In this document: positions 54,854-63,509 of the stretch, piece by piece | How the letters are laid out: every line of letters begins with the position of its first letter | How positions within the stretch are numbered: the first letter of the stretch is position 1 | Assembly (NCBI RefSeq): GCF_025699295.1 | Contig: NZ_JAILWB010000005.1 | Location: forward strand, 1-64,000 | DNA: 64,000 bases | Origin: Hydrogenophaga sp. | GTDB taxonomy: Bacteria; Pseudomonadota; Gammaproteobacteria; Burkholderiales; Burkholderiaceae_C | Reading direction: 5' to 3' | The notes under the pieces: model-generated | Database searches by the model: none | What the model was told of the DNA's origin: nothing | Seen by the model: only the letters and a program-made list of their open reading frames with translations | Program-made: the position numbers and the translations under genes

Positions 54854-56314
54854 TCAGGCAGTGCCGCCGACGGTCAGGCCATCGATGCGCAGCGTCGGCT
54901 GGCCCACGCCCACCGGCACGCTCTGGCCTTCCTTGCCACAGGTGCCCACGCCGCTGTCGAGCTTCATGTCGTTGCCGATCATGCTCACGCGGGTCAGCGC
55001 ATCGGGGCCGTTGCCCACCAGCGTGGCACCCTTCACCGGGTACTGGATCTGGCCGTTCTCCACCCAGTAGGCCTGGCTGGCAGAAAACACGAACTTGCCG
55101 CTGGTGATGTCGACCTGGCCACCGCCGAAGTTGGTGGCGTACAGGCCCTTCCTGATGCTGGCCACGATTTCTTCGGGTGCCTTGTCGCCCCCCAGCATGT
55201 AGGTGTTGGTCATGCGCGGCATGGGCACATGGGCGTAGCTCTCGCGCCGGCCGTTGCCGGTGGGCTTGACGCCCATCAGGCGCGCGTTCATCGCGTCCTG
55301 GATGTAGCCACGCAGGATGCCGTCCTCGATCAGCACGTTCTTCTGCGAGGTGTGGCCCTCGTCGTCCACGTTGAGCGAGCCACGGCGGTCAGCGATCGTG
55401 CCGTCGTCGAGCACGGTCACTCCCTTGGCGGCCACGCGCTGGCCGATGCGGCCGGCGAAGGCACTGGAGCCCTTGCGGTTGAAGTCGCCCTCCAGGCCAT
55501 GGCCCACGGCTTCGTGCAGCAGGATGCCGGGCCAGCCCGAGCCCAGCACCACCACCATCTCGCCAGCCGGTGCGGGACGGGCGTCGAGGTTGGTCAGCGC
55601 GTACGACACGGCCTCGTCCACATAGGACTGCACCATGGCATCGTCGAAATACGCCAGGCCGAAACGGCCACCACCGCCCGAGGAGCCGGATTCCCTGCGC
55701 CCGGCCTGCTCGGCGATCACCGTCACCGACAGACGGATCAACGGGCGCACGTCGGCGGCCAGGGTGCCATCGGCACGCGCCACCAGCACCACGTCGTGTT
55801 CGGCGGCCAGGCCGGCCATGACCTGCTTGACCCGCGGGTCCCTGGCCTTGGCCATGCGCTCCACCTTCTCCAGCAGCGCCACCTTGGCCGTGCTGTCGAG
55901 CGTGGCGATCGGGTCCAGGCCGGGGTAGAGCGAGCGCGACTTCGGCACCTTGACGGTCGGCACGCGCACCTTGCGGCCCTGGCCCTGCGCGGAAATCGAA
56001 CGCACGGTGTGGGCCGCGTCGAGCAGCGAATCCCAGGACAGGTCGTCGGAGTAGGCAAATGCTGTCTTCTCGCCACTGACCGCGCGCACGCCCACGCCCT
56101 GGTCGATGCTGAAGCTGCCCGTCTTGACGATGCCTTCCTCCAGACTCCAACCCTCGCTGCGCGTGGTCTGGAAATACAGGTCGGCGTCGTCCACGCCGTG
56201 CGACATGATCTCGCCCAGCGCGCGCTGCAGGTGCGACGGACTCAGGCCGAAGGGTTCGAGCAGCAGGTTCTGGGCGGTGGCCAGGCGGGCCAGGGTGGGT
56301 TCGCGTGAAATCAT
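54854..56314 (-). CDS. tldD: Metalloprotease TldD
   Basis: Cytoplasmic zinc-dependent peptidase subunit that works with PmbA/TldE on unfolded peptides and leader sequences. The 486 residues match the family. The N-terminal domain shows DADLYFQTTRSEGWSLEEGIVKTG and the C-terminal domain GWPGILLHEAVGHGLEGD, where HEAVGH (about residues 263-268) binds zinc, then RGYIQDAMNARLMG and the terminal GVGQPTLRIDGLTVGG. The ATG at 56314 is chosen because the longer frame upstream has no family similarity, and a -10 hexamer lies 6 nt before it. No pmbA is in the window. Confidence 0.95.
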   Translation of the reverse strand: MISREPTLARLATAQNLLLEPFGLSPSHLQRALGEIMSHGVDDADLYFQTTRSEGWSLEEGIVKTGSFSIDQGVGVRAVSGEKTAFAYSDDLSWDSLLDAAHTVRSISAQGQGRKVRVPTVKVPKSRSLYPGLDPIATLDSTAKVALLEKVERMAKARDPRVKQVMAGLAAEHDVVLVARADGTLAADVRPLIRLSVTVIAEQAGRRESGSSGGGGRFGLAYFDDAMVQSYVDEAVSYALTNLDARPAPAGEMVVVLGSGWPGILLHEAVGHGLEGDFNRKGSSAFAGRIGQRVAAKGVTVLDDGTIADRRGSLNVDDEGHTSQKNVLIEDGILRGYIQDAMNARLMGVKPTGNGRRESYAHVPMPRMTNTYMLGGDKAPEEIVASIRKGLYATNFGGGQVDITSGKFVFSASQAYWVENGQIQYPVKGATLVGNGPDALTRVSMIGNDMKLDSGVGTCGKEGQSVPVGVGQPTLRIDGLTVGGTA

Positions 56315-56320
56315 CGGACA

Positions 56321-56326
56321 ATTGTA
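56321..56326 (-). promoter_or_regulatory. -10 element of tldD, leaderless geometry
   Basis: TACAAT on the minus strand ends 6 nt (TGTCCG) before the tldD ATG at 56314. No Shine-Dalgarno sequence is seen. Confidence 0.45.
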
Positions 56327-56351
56327 TGAAGCAATGGCCCACGCGCCCGCA

Positions 56352-57317
56352 TCAGGGTCTTGGCGGCGTCTGGCGCAGCAGTTCGAACAGGGCCGCGTCG
56401 TCCAGCCCGGCCATGCCGGCTTCATGGGCATCGACAAAAACGCGTGCGGCATGAGCGCCCAGCGGGCCTTCAAACCCCACGCTGCGGCCTGCCGCCACGG
56501 CCAGACGGGTGTCCTTCTCCAGCAGGGTCAGATGTGCGCGTGGCGCGAAATCGCCCGCCACGGCACGGCGCATGCGGTCCAGGCCGATCCAGCTCTGGCC
56601 GCTGGAACGCTCGATCACGTCCAGTGTGGTCGACAGGTCCAGACCCATGCGCTCGGCCATGGCCAGCACCTCGGCCGCGCCAACGAGGTTGATGCCGGCC
56701 AGCAGGTTGTTGACCAGCTTGGTGCGGGCGCCGTCGCCGACGCGTTCGCCCACGCGCAGTACGTTGTCGGACAAGGCGGCCAGCAAGCCTGCGTGGCGCG
56801 CCAGCACAGGCCCGGGCGCGGCCACCATCAGGCTCATGCGACCATCGCGCGCGCGCTGCGGGCCGCCGGACATGGGTGCGTCGATGCAGTCCACCCCCTG
56901 CCCCGCCAGCCTCGCGGCCATCCGCTCGACGTCCTCGGGTGCGATCGTCGGGCACAGCAGCACGGCCTGACCGGCTTGCAGCGCGGGGGCGGCGCCACCC
57001 TCGCCCCAGAGGACCTCGTCGCACTGCAGCGCGTCCACCACCACGAGGATCAGGGCGCCGTTCGCGCCGAGGGCGCGCGCCGCGGCCAGCGGGGTTCCTG
57101 CGAGCGCCGCGCCGGCGGCGCTGGCCTGCTGCTGGCGCCCGGAATCGATGTCACACACCGTCACCGGCCAGCCGCCCTCGCGCAGGCGCTCGACCATGGC
57201 GCCACCCATATTGCCCGCGCCCACCACCGACACGGCTGCGAGGGCGCTCACCGGGGTACCTTCGCCCTGCGGGCTGCGGTGCGAGCTTGTTTGGGAACGG
57301 CCCGGCGCGGCGCTCAT
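56352..57317 (-). CDS. NAD(P)-dependent beta-hydroxyacid dehydrogenase
   Basis: A 321-residue member of the 3-hydroxyisobutyrate dehydrogenase family. NAD-binding motif VSVVGAGNMGGAMVERLREGG, substrate motif DAPMSGGPQRARDGRMSLMVA, and the catalytic Lys in GARTKLVNNLLAGINLVGAAEVL are intact. The specific substrate (for example 2-hydroxy-3-oxopropionate or hydroxyisobutyrate) cannot be inferred. The ATG at 57317 overlaps the rodA stop (ATGA); the first ~25 residues (MSAAPGRSQTSSHRSPQGEG) are low complexity, and a GTG inside them, at VSALAAVSVVG, is an alternative start. Confidence 0.85.
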   Translation of the reverse strand: MSAAPGRSQTSSHRSPQGEGTPVSALAAVSVVGAGNMGGAMVERLREGGWPVTVCDIDSGRQQQASAAGAALAGTPLAAARALGANGALILVVVDALQCDEVLWGEGGAAPALQAGQAVLLCPTIAPEDVERMAARLAGQGVDCIDAPMSGGPQRARDGRMSLMVAAPGPVLARHAGLLAALSDNVLRVGERVGDGARTKLVNNLLAGINLVGAAEVLAMAERMGLDLSTTLDVIERSSGQSWIGLDRMRRAVAGDFAPRAHLTLLEKDTRLAVAAGRSVGFEGPLGAHAARVFVDAHEAGMAGLDDAALFELLRQTPPRP

Positions 57318-58471
57318 GACTGCATCAGGCGCTTGGACTTGGCCACCGACATCAGGATGCCCAGACCCACGCCGAGCGTCACCATGGCCGTGCCGCCATA
57401 GCTCACGAAGGGCAGCGGCACGCCCACCACCGGCAGGATGCCGCTGACCATGCCCATGTTGACGAAGGCGTACACGAAGACGTTGAGCGTGACCGCGCCG
57501 GCGAGCAGGCGCGAGAACTGCGTCGGCGCCTCCAGCGCGATCACCAGGCCGCGCAGGATCAGGAAGATGAAGCCGACCATCAGCAACAGCGTGCCCACCA
57601 GACCGAACTCCTCGGAAAAGGCGGCATAGATGAAGTCGGTGGTGCGCTCGGGAATGAATTCCAGGTGCGTCTGCGTGCCCTGCATGAAACCCTTTCCCCA
57701 CACCCCGCCCGAGCCGATGGCGATCATGCCCTGGATGATGTGGAACCCCTTGCCCAGCGGGTCCTTCGAGGGGTCGAGCAGCGTGCACACGCGCTGGCGC
57801 TGGTACTCGTGCAGGATCTGCCAGTCCACTCCGGGCGCGCACATCTGCGGCTCCAGGGCGATCAGGGCCACGATGCCGACCGCGCCGAGCAGCACCGGCG
57901 GCAGGATGAGCTTCCAGCTCAGGCCGGCAAAGAAGATCACGAACAGGCCGGACGACACCACCAGCAGGGAAGTTCCCAGGTCCGGCTGCTTGAGGATCAG
58001 CGCCACAGGGAACAGGAGCAGGATACCCGCCACCAGGAAGTCCAGTGGCTTGAGGTGGCCCTCACGGCGGTGGAACCACCAGGCCAGCATGAGCGGCATG
58101 GCGATCTTCATGAGCTCGCTGGGCTGGATGACGGTCACCCCCACGTCCAGCCAGCGCTGAGCGCCCTTGCGCTGGATGCCGAACCACATGACCGCCAGCA
58201 GCAGCGCCACACCCACGGTGTACATCGGCAGCGCCAGGCTCATCAGCCGCTGCGGCGGCACCTGCGCCACCACGAACATCAGGGTCACGGCGATCAACAT
58301 GTTGCGCGCATGCATGGCGAACCGGGTGCCGTGATCGAAGCCCACGGAATACATGGTGAGCAGCCCCGCGCCCGCCATCAGGAAGATCGCGAACAGCAGC
58401 GGCACGTCAAAGCCCTGGAAGATCGGGGCAATGCGTTGCAGCAGCGAGGGTTTGTCGAACACGACGGCCAT
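57314..58471 (-). CDS. rodA: Rod shape-determining protein RodA
   Basis: SEDS-family peptidoglycan polymerase of the elongasome, an inner-membrane protein of 385 residues with ten helices. Typical segments: DVPLLFAIFLMAGAGLLTMYSVG at helix 1, GVTVIQPSELMKIAMPLMLAWWF with the conserved P-S-E, LKQPDLGTSLLV, GSGGVWGKGFMQGTQTHLEFIPERTTDFIYAAFSEEFG (cores GVWGKGF and ERTTDFIYA; catalytic Asp in the extracellular loop), and GVPLPFVSYGGTAM. It works with PBP2 (MrdA), which is not in the window. Its -10 overlaps that of the divergent esterase gene. Confidence 0.95.
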   Translation of the reverse strand: MAVVFDKPSLLQRIAPIFQGFDVPLLFAIFLMAGAGLLTMYSVGFDHGTRFAMHARNMLIAVTLMFVVAQVPPQRLMSLALPMYTVGVALLLAVMWFGIQRKGAQRWLDVGVTVIQPSELMKIAMPLMLAWWFHRREGHLKPLDFLVAGILLLFPVALILKQPDLGTSLLVVSSGLFVIFFAGLSWKLILPPVLLGAVGIVALIALEPQMCAPGVDWQILHEYQRQRVCTLLDPSKDPLGKGFHIIQGMIAIGSGGVWGKGFMQGTQTHLEFIPERTTDFIYAAFSEEFGLVGTLLLMVGFIFLILRGLVIALEAPTQFSRLLAGAVTLNVFVYAFVNMGMVSGILPVVGVPLPFVSYGGTAMVTLGVGLGILMSVAKSKRLMQS

Positions 58472-58478
58472 GGCGCCC

Positions 58479-58485
58479 GATTATC
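58479..58485. promoter_or_regulatory. Overlapping divergent -10 elements of rodA and the yqiA-like gene
   Basis: GATTATC reads GATTAT (58479-58484) toward the yqiA-like gene, 9 nt from its ATG, and GATAAT (58485-58480) on the minus strand, 8 nt from the rodA ATG. The two promoters cannot be occupied together. Confidence 0.45.
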
Positions 58486-58493
58486 CTTCGCCC

Positions 58494-59114
58494 ATGAGCA
58501 CCCCCACCGCTACCCGCACGACCCACCTGCTGTACCTGCATGGTTTTCGCTCGTCGCCGCATTCGATGAAGGCGCGCCAGGTGGCCGCGCGCGTGCAGGC
58601 ACAACACCCCGGCGTGACCTGGTGGTGCCCGCAGCTGCCGCCATCGCCGCGCGAGGCCATGGCCCTGGTGATGGAAGGCATCCGGGCCTGGCCGCGCGAA
58701 TCCCTGGCCGTCGCCGGCTCCTCGCTGGGCGGCTTCTATGCGCGCTGGCTTGCGCTGCAGATCCCCTGCCGCGCGGTGCTGCTCAACCCAGCGGTGTTCC
58801 CAGCGCGCGACCTGGCGAAGTACATCGGCGAGCAGACCGCCTGGCACGATCCGCAGGAGCGTTTCTTCTTCGAGCCCGCCTTCGTCGACGAGCTGCGGAC
58901 ACTGCAGGACGACATCGCCCGTCTGACACCGCGGCAACCGGCAACGCCTGAATCCCGGTTCGCCATCGTGGCCAAAGGCGACGAGGTACTGGACTGGCGC
59001 GAGATGCAGGCCTTTTGCGCCGGTGGCGAGATCCGCCTGTTGCCGGGCAGCGACCACGCCATCAGCGACTTCGACCAGCACATCGACGCGGTCTTCGCCT
59101 TCCTCGGGTTGTAA
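58494..59114 (+). CDS. YqiA/YcfP-family alpha/beta-hydrolase (esterase)
   Basis: A 206-residue small esterase. Oxyanion start HLLYLHGFRSSPHSMKARQ, nucleophile elbow AVAGSSLGGFYARWLA (Ser in GSSLGG), acidic residue near FAIVAKGDEVLDWREM, and the catalytic His in GSDHAISDFDQH. The YqiA/YcfP family hydrolyses short acyl esters; the cellular role is not defined. The ATG at 58494 lies 9 nt after a probable -10. It is divergent from rodA and 35 bp upstream of the RNase gene. Confidence 0.88.
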   Translation: MSTPTATRTTHLLYLHGFRSSPHSMKARQVAARVQAQHPGVTWWCPQLPPSPREAMALVMEGIRAWPRESLAVAGSSLGGFYARWLALQIPCRAVLLNPAVFPARDLAKYIGEQTAWHDPQERFFFEPAFVDELRTLQDDIARLTPRQPATPESRFAIVAKGDEVLDWREMQAFCAGGEIRLLPGSDHAISDFDQHIDAVFAFLGL

Positions 59115-59136
59115 CGGGAGCCACACGACCCCATGG

Positions 59137-59142
59137 GACAAT
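59137..59142 (+). promoter_or_regulatory. -10 element of the RNB ribonuclease gene, leaderless geometry
   Basis: GACAAT ends 7 nt (CCCGCCC) before the ATG at 59150, with no Shine-Dalgarno sequence. Confidence 0.4.
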
Positions 59143-59149
59143 CCCGCCC

Positions 59150-61231
59150 ATGCACATCCTGTTTGATGACGCCGGCAAGCTGTTGACCGGCCGCCTCCTG
59201 TCGGAGGCCGAAAGTTCCCTTCAAGTCGAGCTCGAATCGGGCAAGCGCGTCAAGGTCAAGTCCGCCAACGCCCTGCTGCGCTTCGACAAACCCTCCCCCA
59301 GCCAGCTGATGCCCGCAGCCACCACGCTGGCCGAGACCATGGAACTCGAACTCGCCTACGAGTTCGCCCCCGAGGACGAGTTCGGGTTCGCCGATCTGGC
59401 GCACGAGTACTTCAGCGACAGCGCCAGCACCACCGAGCAGGTCGCCGCGCTGCTGTGCCTGCAAGGCGCGCCGCACTACTTCCGCCGCGCCGGCAAAGGC
59501 CGCTACAAAAAAGCGCCGCCGGAGATCCTGGCGCAGGCGCTCGCGGCGATCGAGAAGAAGAAGGAAGTGCAGGCCCGGATCGAGGCCTGGGCCGCAGAAC
59601 TCGCCAGCGGTGTCTGTCCCGAGCCGGTGCGCCAGCAGCTCTACAAGATCCTCTTCAAGCCGGACAAGAACGCGCCCGAGTACAAAGCCGTGGTGGAAGC
59701 CGCGCGCAACAGCCACACGGCGCCGCTGACGCTGCTGCAGAATGCCGGCGCGATCCACAGCGCCTACCAGTTCCACTGGCAGCGCTTCCTGTTTGACCAG
59801 TTCCCCAGGGGCACGGGCTTTCCGCCGCTGGAGGCACCGGTGATCGCCGACGAACTGCCCCTGGCCACCGTGCAGGCCTTCTCGATCGACGATTCGGCCA
59901 CCACCGAGATCGACGACGCGCTCTCGCTGCAGGGCCTGGGCAGCGGCCAGGTCACCCTGGGCATCCACATCGCCGCACCGGGCCTGGCGGTGTCACCCGA
60001 GGACGTGATCGACCAGGTGGCGCGCCAGCGCCTGTCCACTGTCTACATGCCGGGCCACAAGATCACCATGCTGCCCGACGACGTCGTGCAGGCCTACACC
60101 CTGATGGCCGGGCGCGACTGCCCCGCTGTGTCGCTCTACGTCACGCTCGACGAGGCCACGCTGGCCGTCGCCGGCAGCCGCACCGTGCTCGAGCGCGTGC
60201 CGATCGCGCTCAACCTGCGCCACGACCAGCTCGACGCCGTCATCACCGAAGCCTGGCTCGATGGCGCGGTACCGGCCACAGGCGCCACGCCCGCGATCGC
60301 GGCCCTGCAGCCCTCGCTCGCCTTCCTGCACCGCCTGGCTCGACACCTCAAGGCGCAGCGCGAGGTGGTGCGTGGCAAACCCGAAAACTTCAACCGCCCC
60401 GACTACACCTTCCGCCTCGAGGGCGTGACCGGCGACGAGCCTACGGGCGACGAACGCGTGCGCATCGGCACGCGCCAGCGCGGCGCCCCCCTGGACTTGA
60501 TGGTCGCCGAAGCCATGATCCTGGCCAACAGCACCTGGGGCAACTGGCTGGCCGAATGCGGCGTGCCCGGCATCTACCGCAGCCAGGCCAGCCTGCAACC
60601 CGGCGTGAAGGTGCGCATGGGCACGAAAGCGCAGCCGCACGCCGGCATCGGCGTCAAAAGCTATGCCTGGAGCACCTCGCCGCTGCGCCGCTACGTGGAC
60701 CTGGTGAACCAGTGGCAGATCATTGCCTGCGCGCGCCACAGCAAGACCGCCGCGCTGGCCGCGCCGTTCAAGCCCCGGGATGCCAATCTGTTCGCCATCA
60801 TCAGCGCCTTCGACGCCGCCTACACCGCCTACAACGGCTTCCAGAACGGCATGGAGCGCTACTGGACGCTGCGCTACCTGCGACAGGAGAACCTCACCGA
60901 ACTCACTGCGACCCTGATCAAGGACAACCTGGTGCGCGCCGACACCCTGCCCCTGGTGCTGCCGGTACTGGGCGCCGAGGGCCTGCCGCGCGGCGCCCAC
61001 CTGCGCGTGAAACTGGGCGAGATCGACGACATCACGCTCGACATACACGGCACGGTGACCGAGCGTCTGGACCTGCCGGTGGACAGCACGCTGGACGACG
61101 AAGGCGGCTCGGACGAGGACGGCGAGGACGAGGAACTGGCCGCGCCGCTGGCACTGGCCATCGATGTCGACGAGGCCGAAAACGATCCAGCCGCCCAGCC
61201 CCCTCAAACGCCCGGCCCGGCAGGGGATTGA
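59150..61231 (+). CDS. RNase II/RNase R-family exoribonuclease (RNB domain)
   Basis: A 693-residue 3'-5' exoribonuclease-like protein. After a ~220-residue N-terminal region that lacks obvious cold-shock domains, the RNB domain has the metal-binding aspartates in AFSIDDSATTEIDDALSL (about residues 242-258) followed by LGIHIAAPG, and ends with YAWSTSPLRRYVDLVNQWQI (the conserved R-R-Y-x-D). A short OB-like tail and an acidic C-terminus (DDEGGSDEDGEDEE) replace the usual S1 and basic tail of RNase R. Many Burkholderiales carry this second RNB protein besides RNase R (recollection). Confidence 0.88.
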   Translation: MHILFDDAGKLLTGRLLSEAESSLQVELESGKRVKVKSANALLRFDKPSPSQLMPAATTLAETMELELAYEFAPEDEFGFADLAHEYFSDSASTTEQVAALLCLQGAPHYFRRAGKGRYKKAPPEILAQALAAIEKKKEVQARIEAWAAELASGVCPEPVRQQLYKILFKPDKNAPEYKAVVEAARNSHTAPLTLLQNAGAIHSAYQFHWQRFLFDQFPRGTGFPPLEAPVIADELPLATVQAFSIDDSATTEIDDALSLQGLGSGQVTLGIHIAAPGLAVSPEDVIDQVARQRLSTVYMPGHKITMLPDDVVQAYTLMAGRDCPAVSLYVTLDEATLAVAGSRTVLERVPIALNLRHDQLDAVITEAWLDGAVPATGATPAIAALQPSLAFLHRLARHLKAQREVVRGKPENFNRPDYTFRLEGVTGDEPTGDERVRIGTRQRGAPLDLMVAEAMILANSTWGNWLAECGVPGIYRSQASLQPGVKVRMGTKAQPHAGIGVKSYAWSTSPLRRYVDLVNQWQIIACARHSKTAALAAPFKPRDANLFAIISAFDAAYTAYNGFQNGMERYWTLRYLRQENLTELTATLIKDNLVRADTLPLVLPVLGAEGLPRGAHLRVKLGEIDDITLDIHGTVTERLDLPVDSTLDDEGGSDEDGEDEELAAPLALAIDVDEAENDPAAQPPQTPGPAGD

Positions 61232-61253
61232 GCCCCGAGCCACCCGCAGCACG

Positions 61254-61259
61254 GATAAT
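61254..61259 (+). promoter_or_regulatory. -10 element of the TonB-like gene, leaderless geometry
   Basis: GATAAT ends 6 nt before GTG 61266, which is in frame and directly before ATG 61269; no Shine-Dalgarno sequence. By analogy with its neighbours in this window the GTG may be the true start. Confidence 0.45.
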
Positions 61260-61268
61260 TCCCGCGTG

Positions 61269-62135
61269 ATGAAGTCTGCCCTGTCCTTTCTCAAGACGCT
61301 GAGCACGCTGCAACTCGCGCTGGGGATCTCGGTGGCCGTGCATGCCGCGCTGCTGACCGTGCGCTTCGTGGACCCCGAACGCTTCAACCGCGTGTTCCAG
61401 GACACCCCGCTGGAAGTGATCCTGGTCAACGCGCGCAGCGACGGCCGTCCCGACAAGGCCACCGCCATTGCGCAGGCCTCGCTGGCCGGAGGCGGCGACA
61501 AGGAGCGCGGACGCGCCACCTCGCCCCTGCCACCGGCGGCCGTGGCGCGCATCGGCGATGCACACGAAGACGACGAGCGCAAGATCGAACAGCTGCGTGA
61601 GCAGCAGAACCGCCTGCTGGCGCAGGTCCGGCGCGAGCTGGCGAAGATGCCACCGCCCGATCCCGAATCTGTCACGCCCAGCCCCGACGCCTCCGAACGC
61701 GAACAGCGGCGCCGGGCCCTGGTGAAGATCCTGGCCGAAATCGAGAAGCGCATCAGCGAGGAAAACGCCCGACCCAAGAAGCGCTACATCAGCCCGGCCA
61801 CGCGCGAGGCGGTCTATGCCATCTACTACGACGGGCTGCGGCGCAAGATTGAGGACCGCGGCACCAGCAACTTCCCCGAGGCGGGTGGACGCAAGCTGTA
61901 TGGCGAACTCACCATGATCATCACGGTCAATCACAACGGCGCCGTGCTCGATACCGAGGTGGTGCAACCCTCGGGCATCGCCCTGCTCGACCGCCGCGCG
62001 CAGGCCATCGTGCACAGCCTGGCCTTCGGCAACTTCAGCGACGCGATGCGCCGCCAGGCCGATCAGATCGTGGTGGTCTCGCGCTTTCGGTTCACGCGCG
62101 AAGAGACGCTGCAGACCCAGCTCTCCGGGCAGTGA
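61269..62135 (+). CDS. TonB-family energy transducer-like protein
   Basis: A 288-residue inner-membrane protein with one N-terminal helix (LALGISVAVHAALLTVRFV), a charged coiled-coil linker (DDERKIEQLREQQNRLLAQVRRELAKM), and a C-terminal TonB domain (RKIEDRGTSNFPEAGGRKLYGELTMIITVNHNGAVLDTEVVQPSGIALLDRRAQAIV; core GELTMIITVNHNGAVL). The proline-rich periplasmic stretch of classical TonB is short. No exbB or exbD adjoins it. It may serve a cell-envelope process other than iron uptake (inference). An alternative GTG start lies at 61266. Confidence 0.82.
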   Translation: MKSALSFLKTLSTLQLALGISVAVHAALLTVRFVDPERFNRVFQDTPLEVILVNARSDGRPDKATAIAQASLAGGGDKERGRATSPLPPAAVARIGDAHEDDERKIEQLREQQNRLLAQVRRELAKMPPPDPESVTPSPDASEREQRRRALVKILAEIEKRISEENARPKKRYISPATREAVYAIYYDGLRRKIEDRGTSNFPEAGGRKLYGELTMIITVNHNGAVLDTEVVQPSGIALLDRRAQAIVHSLAFGNFSDAMRRQADQIVVVSRFRFTREETLQTQLSGQ

Positions 62136-62882
62136 ATGAAATCCTTCGGCCGCTGGTTGTCGTGGTTGCTGTTGGCCGGCGTGGCGCTGCAGATGTTCTT
62201 CATCGCACGCATCGCGGTCATGGCCGCCATCGATCCCGTGAGCACCGCCTTCATGCGCTCGGAGGCCTGGCGCGTGGCCGGTGCGAGCCTGGGCGGTGAC
62301 AAGACCTGGCGGTGGTCCCATCAATGGGTGGACAACGAGCAGATCAGTCCCCACCTCAAGCGCGCTGTGATCGCGTCCGAGGATGCCGGCTTCATCGACC
62401 ACGGTGGTGTGGACTGGGAAGCGATCGAGGGTGCATGGCAGAAGAACGTGCGCCGCCAGCAACTGGCCGAGAAGCGCGCCGCCAGACAGCCCGACCGGCC
62501 CGCGCGCGAACCGAAGATCGTCGGCGGCTCCACCATCACCCAGCAACTGGCCAAGAACCTGCTGCTCTCGGGTGAGCGTCAGTTCCTGCGCAAGGGTCAG
62601 GAACTGGTGCTCGCGCTGGCGCTGGAGGCGCTGCTGGACAAGCGCCGCATCCTGGAGATCTACCTCAACAGCGTGGAATGGGGCGAAGGCGTGTTCGGCG
62701 CCGAGGCGGCCGCGCAGCGCTACTTCGGGAAGCCGGCGAGCAAGCTCAACGCCCACGAGGCCGCGCGCCTGGCGGTGATGCTGCCCTCGCCGAAGTTCTT
62801 CGAGACGCGCCAGGGTTCGGCCTACCTGGCGCGGCGCACTGGCACCATCGTCGCGCGCATGGGCGCCGTTCAACCGCCATGA
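62136..62882 (+). CDS. mtgA: Monofunctional biosynthetic peptidoglycan transglycosylase
   Basis: GT51 glycosyltransferase that polymerises lipid II into glycan strands, 248 residues. N-terminal membrane helix (WLSWLLLAGVALQMFFIARIAVM), catalytic motif ASEDAGFIDHGGVDW with Glu near residue 82, GGSTITQQLAKNLLL, the second catalytic region LEALLDKRRILEIYLNSVEWGEGVFGAEAAAQRYF (core EIYLNSVEWG), and AHEAARLAVMLPSP. Its start directly follows the TonB-like stop (no gap), and its stop overlaps the next start by ATGA. Confidence 0.96.
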   Translation: MKSFGRWLSWLLLAGVALQMFFIARIAVMAAIDPVSTAFMRSEAWRVAGASLGGDKTWRWSHQWVDNEQISPHLKRAVIASEDAGFIDHGGVDWEAIEGAWQKNVRRQQLAEKRAARQPDRPAREPKIVGGSTITQQLAKNLLLSGERQFLRKGQELVLALALEALLDKRRILEIYLNSVEWGEGVFGAEAAAQRYFGKPASKLNAHEAARLAVMLPSPKFFETRQGSAYLARRTGTIVARMGAVQPP

Positions 62883-63496
62883 ACCTTCGCGCCCAGGCCA
62901 TGGCCGTGCTTCTGCTGGGCCTGGTGCGCCTGCTGACCGGCGCGCAGGCGCGCTGGCACGGTTGCCCACCCAAGGCCGAGCAGCGCATCTATTTCGCCAA
63001 CCACCAGAGCCACGCCGACCTGGTGCTGATCTGGGCCGCGCTGCCACAGGAGTTGCGCAGCATCACGCGCCCGATCGCCGCCAGGGACTACTGGACCGCG
63101 TCGAACTTCAAGCGCTGGATCACCACCGAGGTGTTCAATGCCGTGTATGTGGAGCGAGAGAGGAAGGGCGACGAAGACCCGCTGGCGCCGCTGGCGCAGG
63201 CGCTGGAGAGCGGCGACTCGCTGATCCTGTTTCCGGAGGGCACGCGCGGCCACGGGGAAGACCCGCAGCCCTTCAAGTCGGGCCTGTACAACCTCGCGCA
63301 GCGCTTTCCCGACGTGGTGCTGGTGCCCGCCTGGATCCACAACGTGCAGCGCGTGATCCCCAAGGGCGAGGTGGTGCCGGTGCCGGTGCTGTGCTCGGTG
63401 ACCTTTGGCGAACCGCTCGCGCTCGGTGCCGATGAGCCGCGCGCCGACTTCCTGCAACGCGCGCGCGCGGCCGTCATGGCCCTGCGCGAGGTCTGA
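62879..63496 (+). CDS. 1-acyl-sn-glycerol-3-phosphate acyltransferase (PlsC-like)
   Basis: A 205-residue lysophospholipid acyltransferase. The NHxxxxD motif reads ANHQSHADLVLIW (about residue 41), followed by ARDYW and the FPEGTRG substrate motif near residue 118, then VPAWIHNV. One N-terminal helix (AMAVLLLGLVRLLTG) anchors it. Position directly before a cdsA-like gene supports a role in CDP-diacylglycerol and phospholipid synthesis. It overlaps mtgA by ATGA and precedes the cdsA-like gene by 13 bp. Confidence 0.9.
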   Translation: MNLRAQAMAVLLLGLVRLLTGAQARWHGCPPKAEQRIYFANHQSHADLVLIWAALPQELRSITRPIAARDYWTASNFKRWITTEVFNAVYVERERKGDEDPLAPLAQALESGDSLILFPEGTRGHGEDPQPFKSGLYNLAQRFPDVVLVPAWIHNVQRVIPKGEVVPVPVLCSVTFGEPLALGADEPRADFLQRARAAVMALREV

Positions 63497-63509
63497 ACGG
63501 AGCGCCAAC

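Noticed and set aside
61232-62135. A missing aroE next to mtgA
   Set aside because: aroE often neighbours mtgA in betaproteobacteria, but no remnant is visible and absence from this window does not show absence from the genome.
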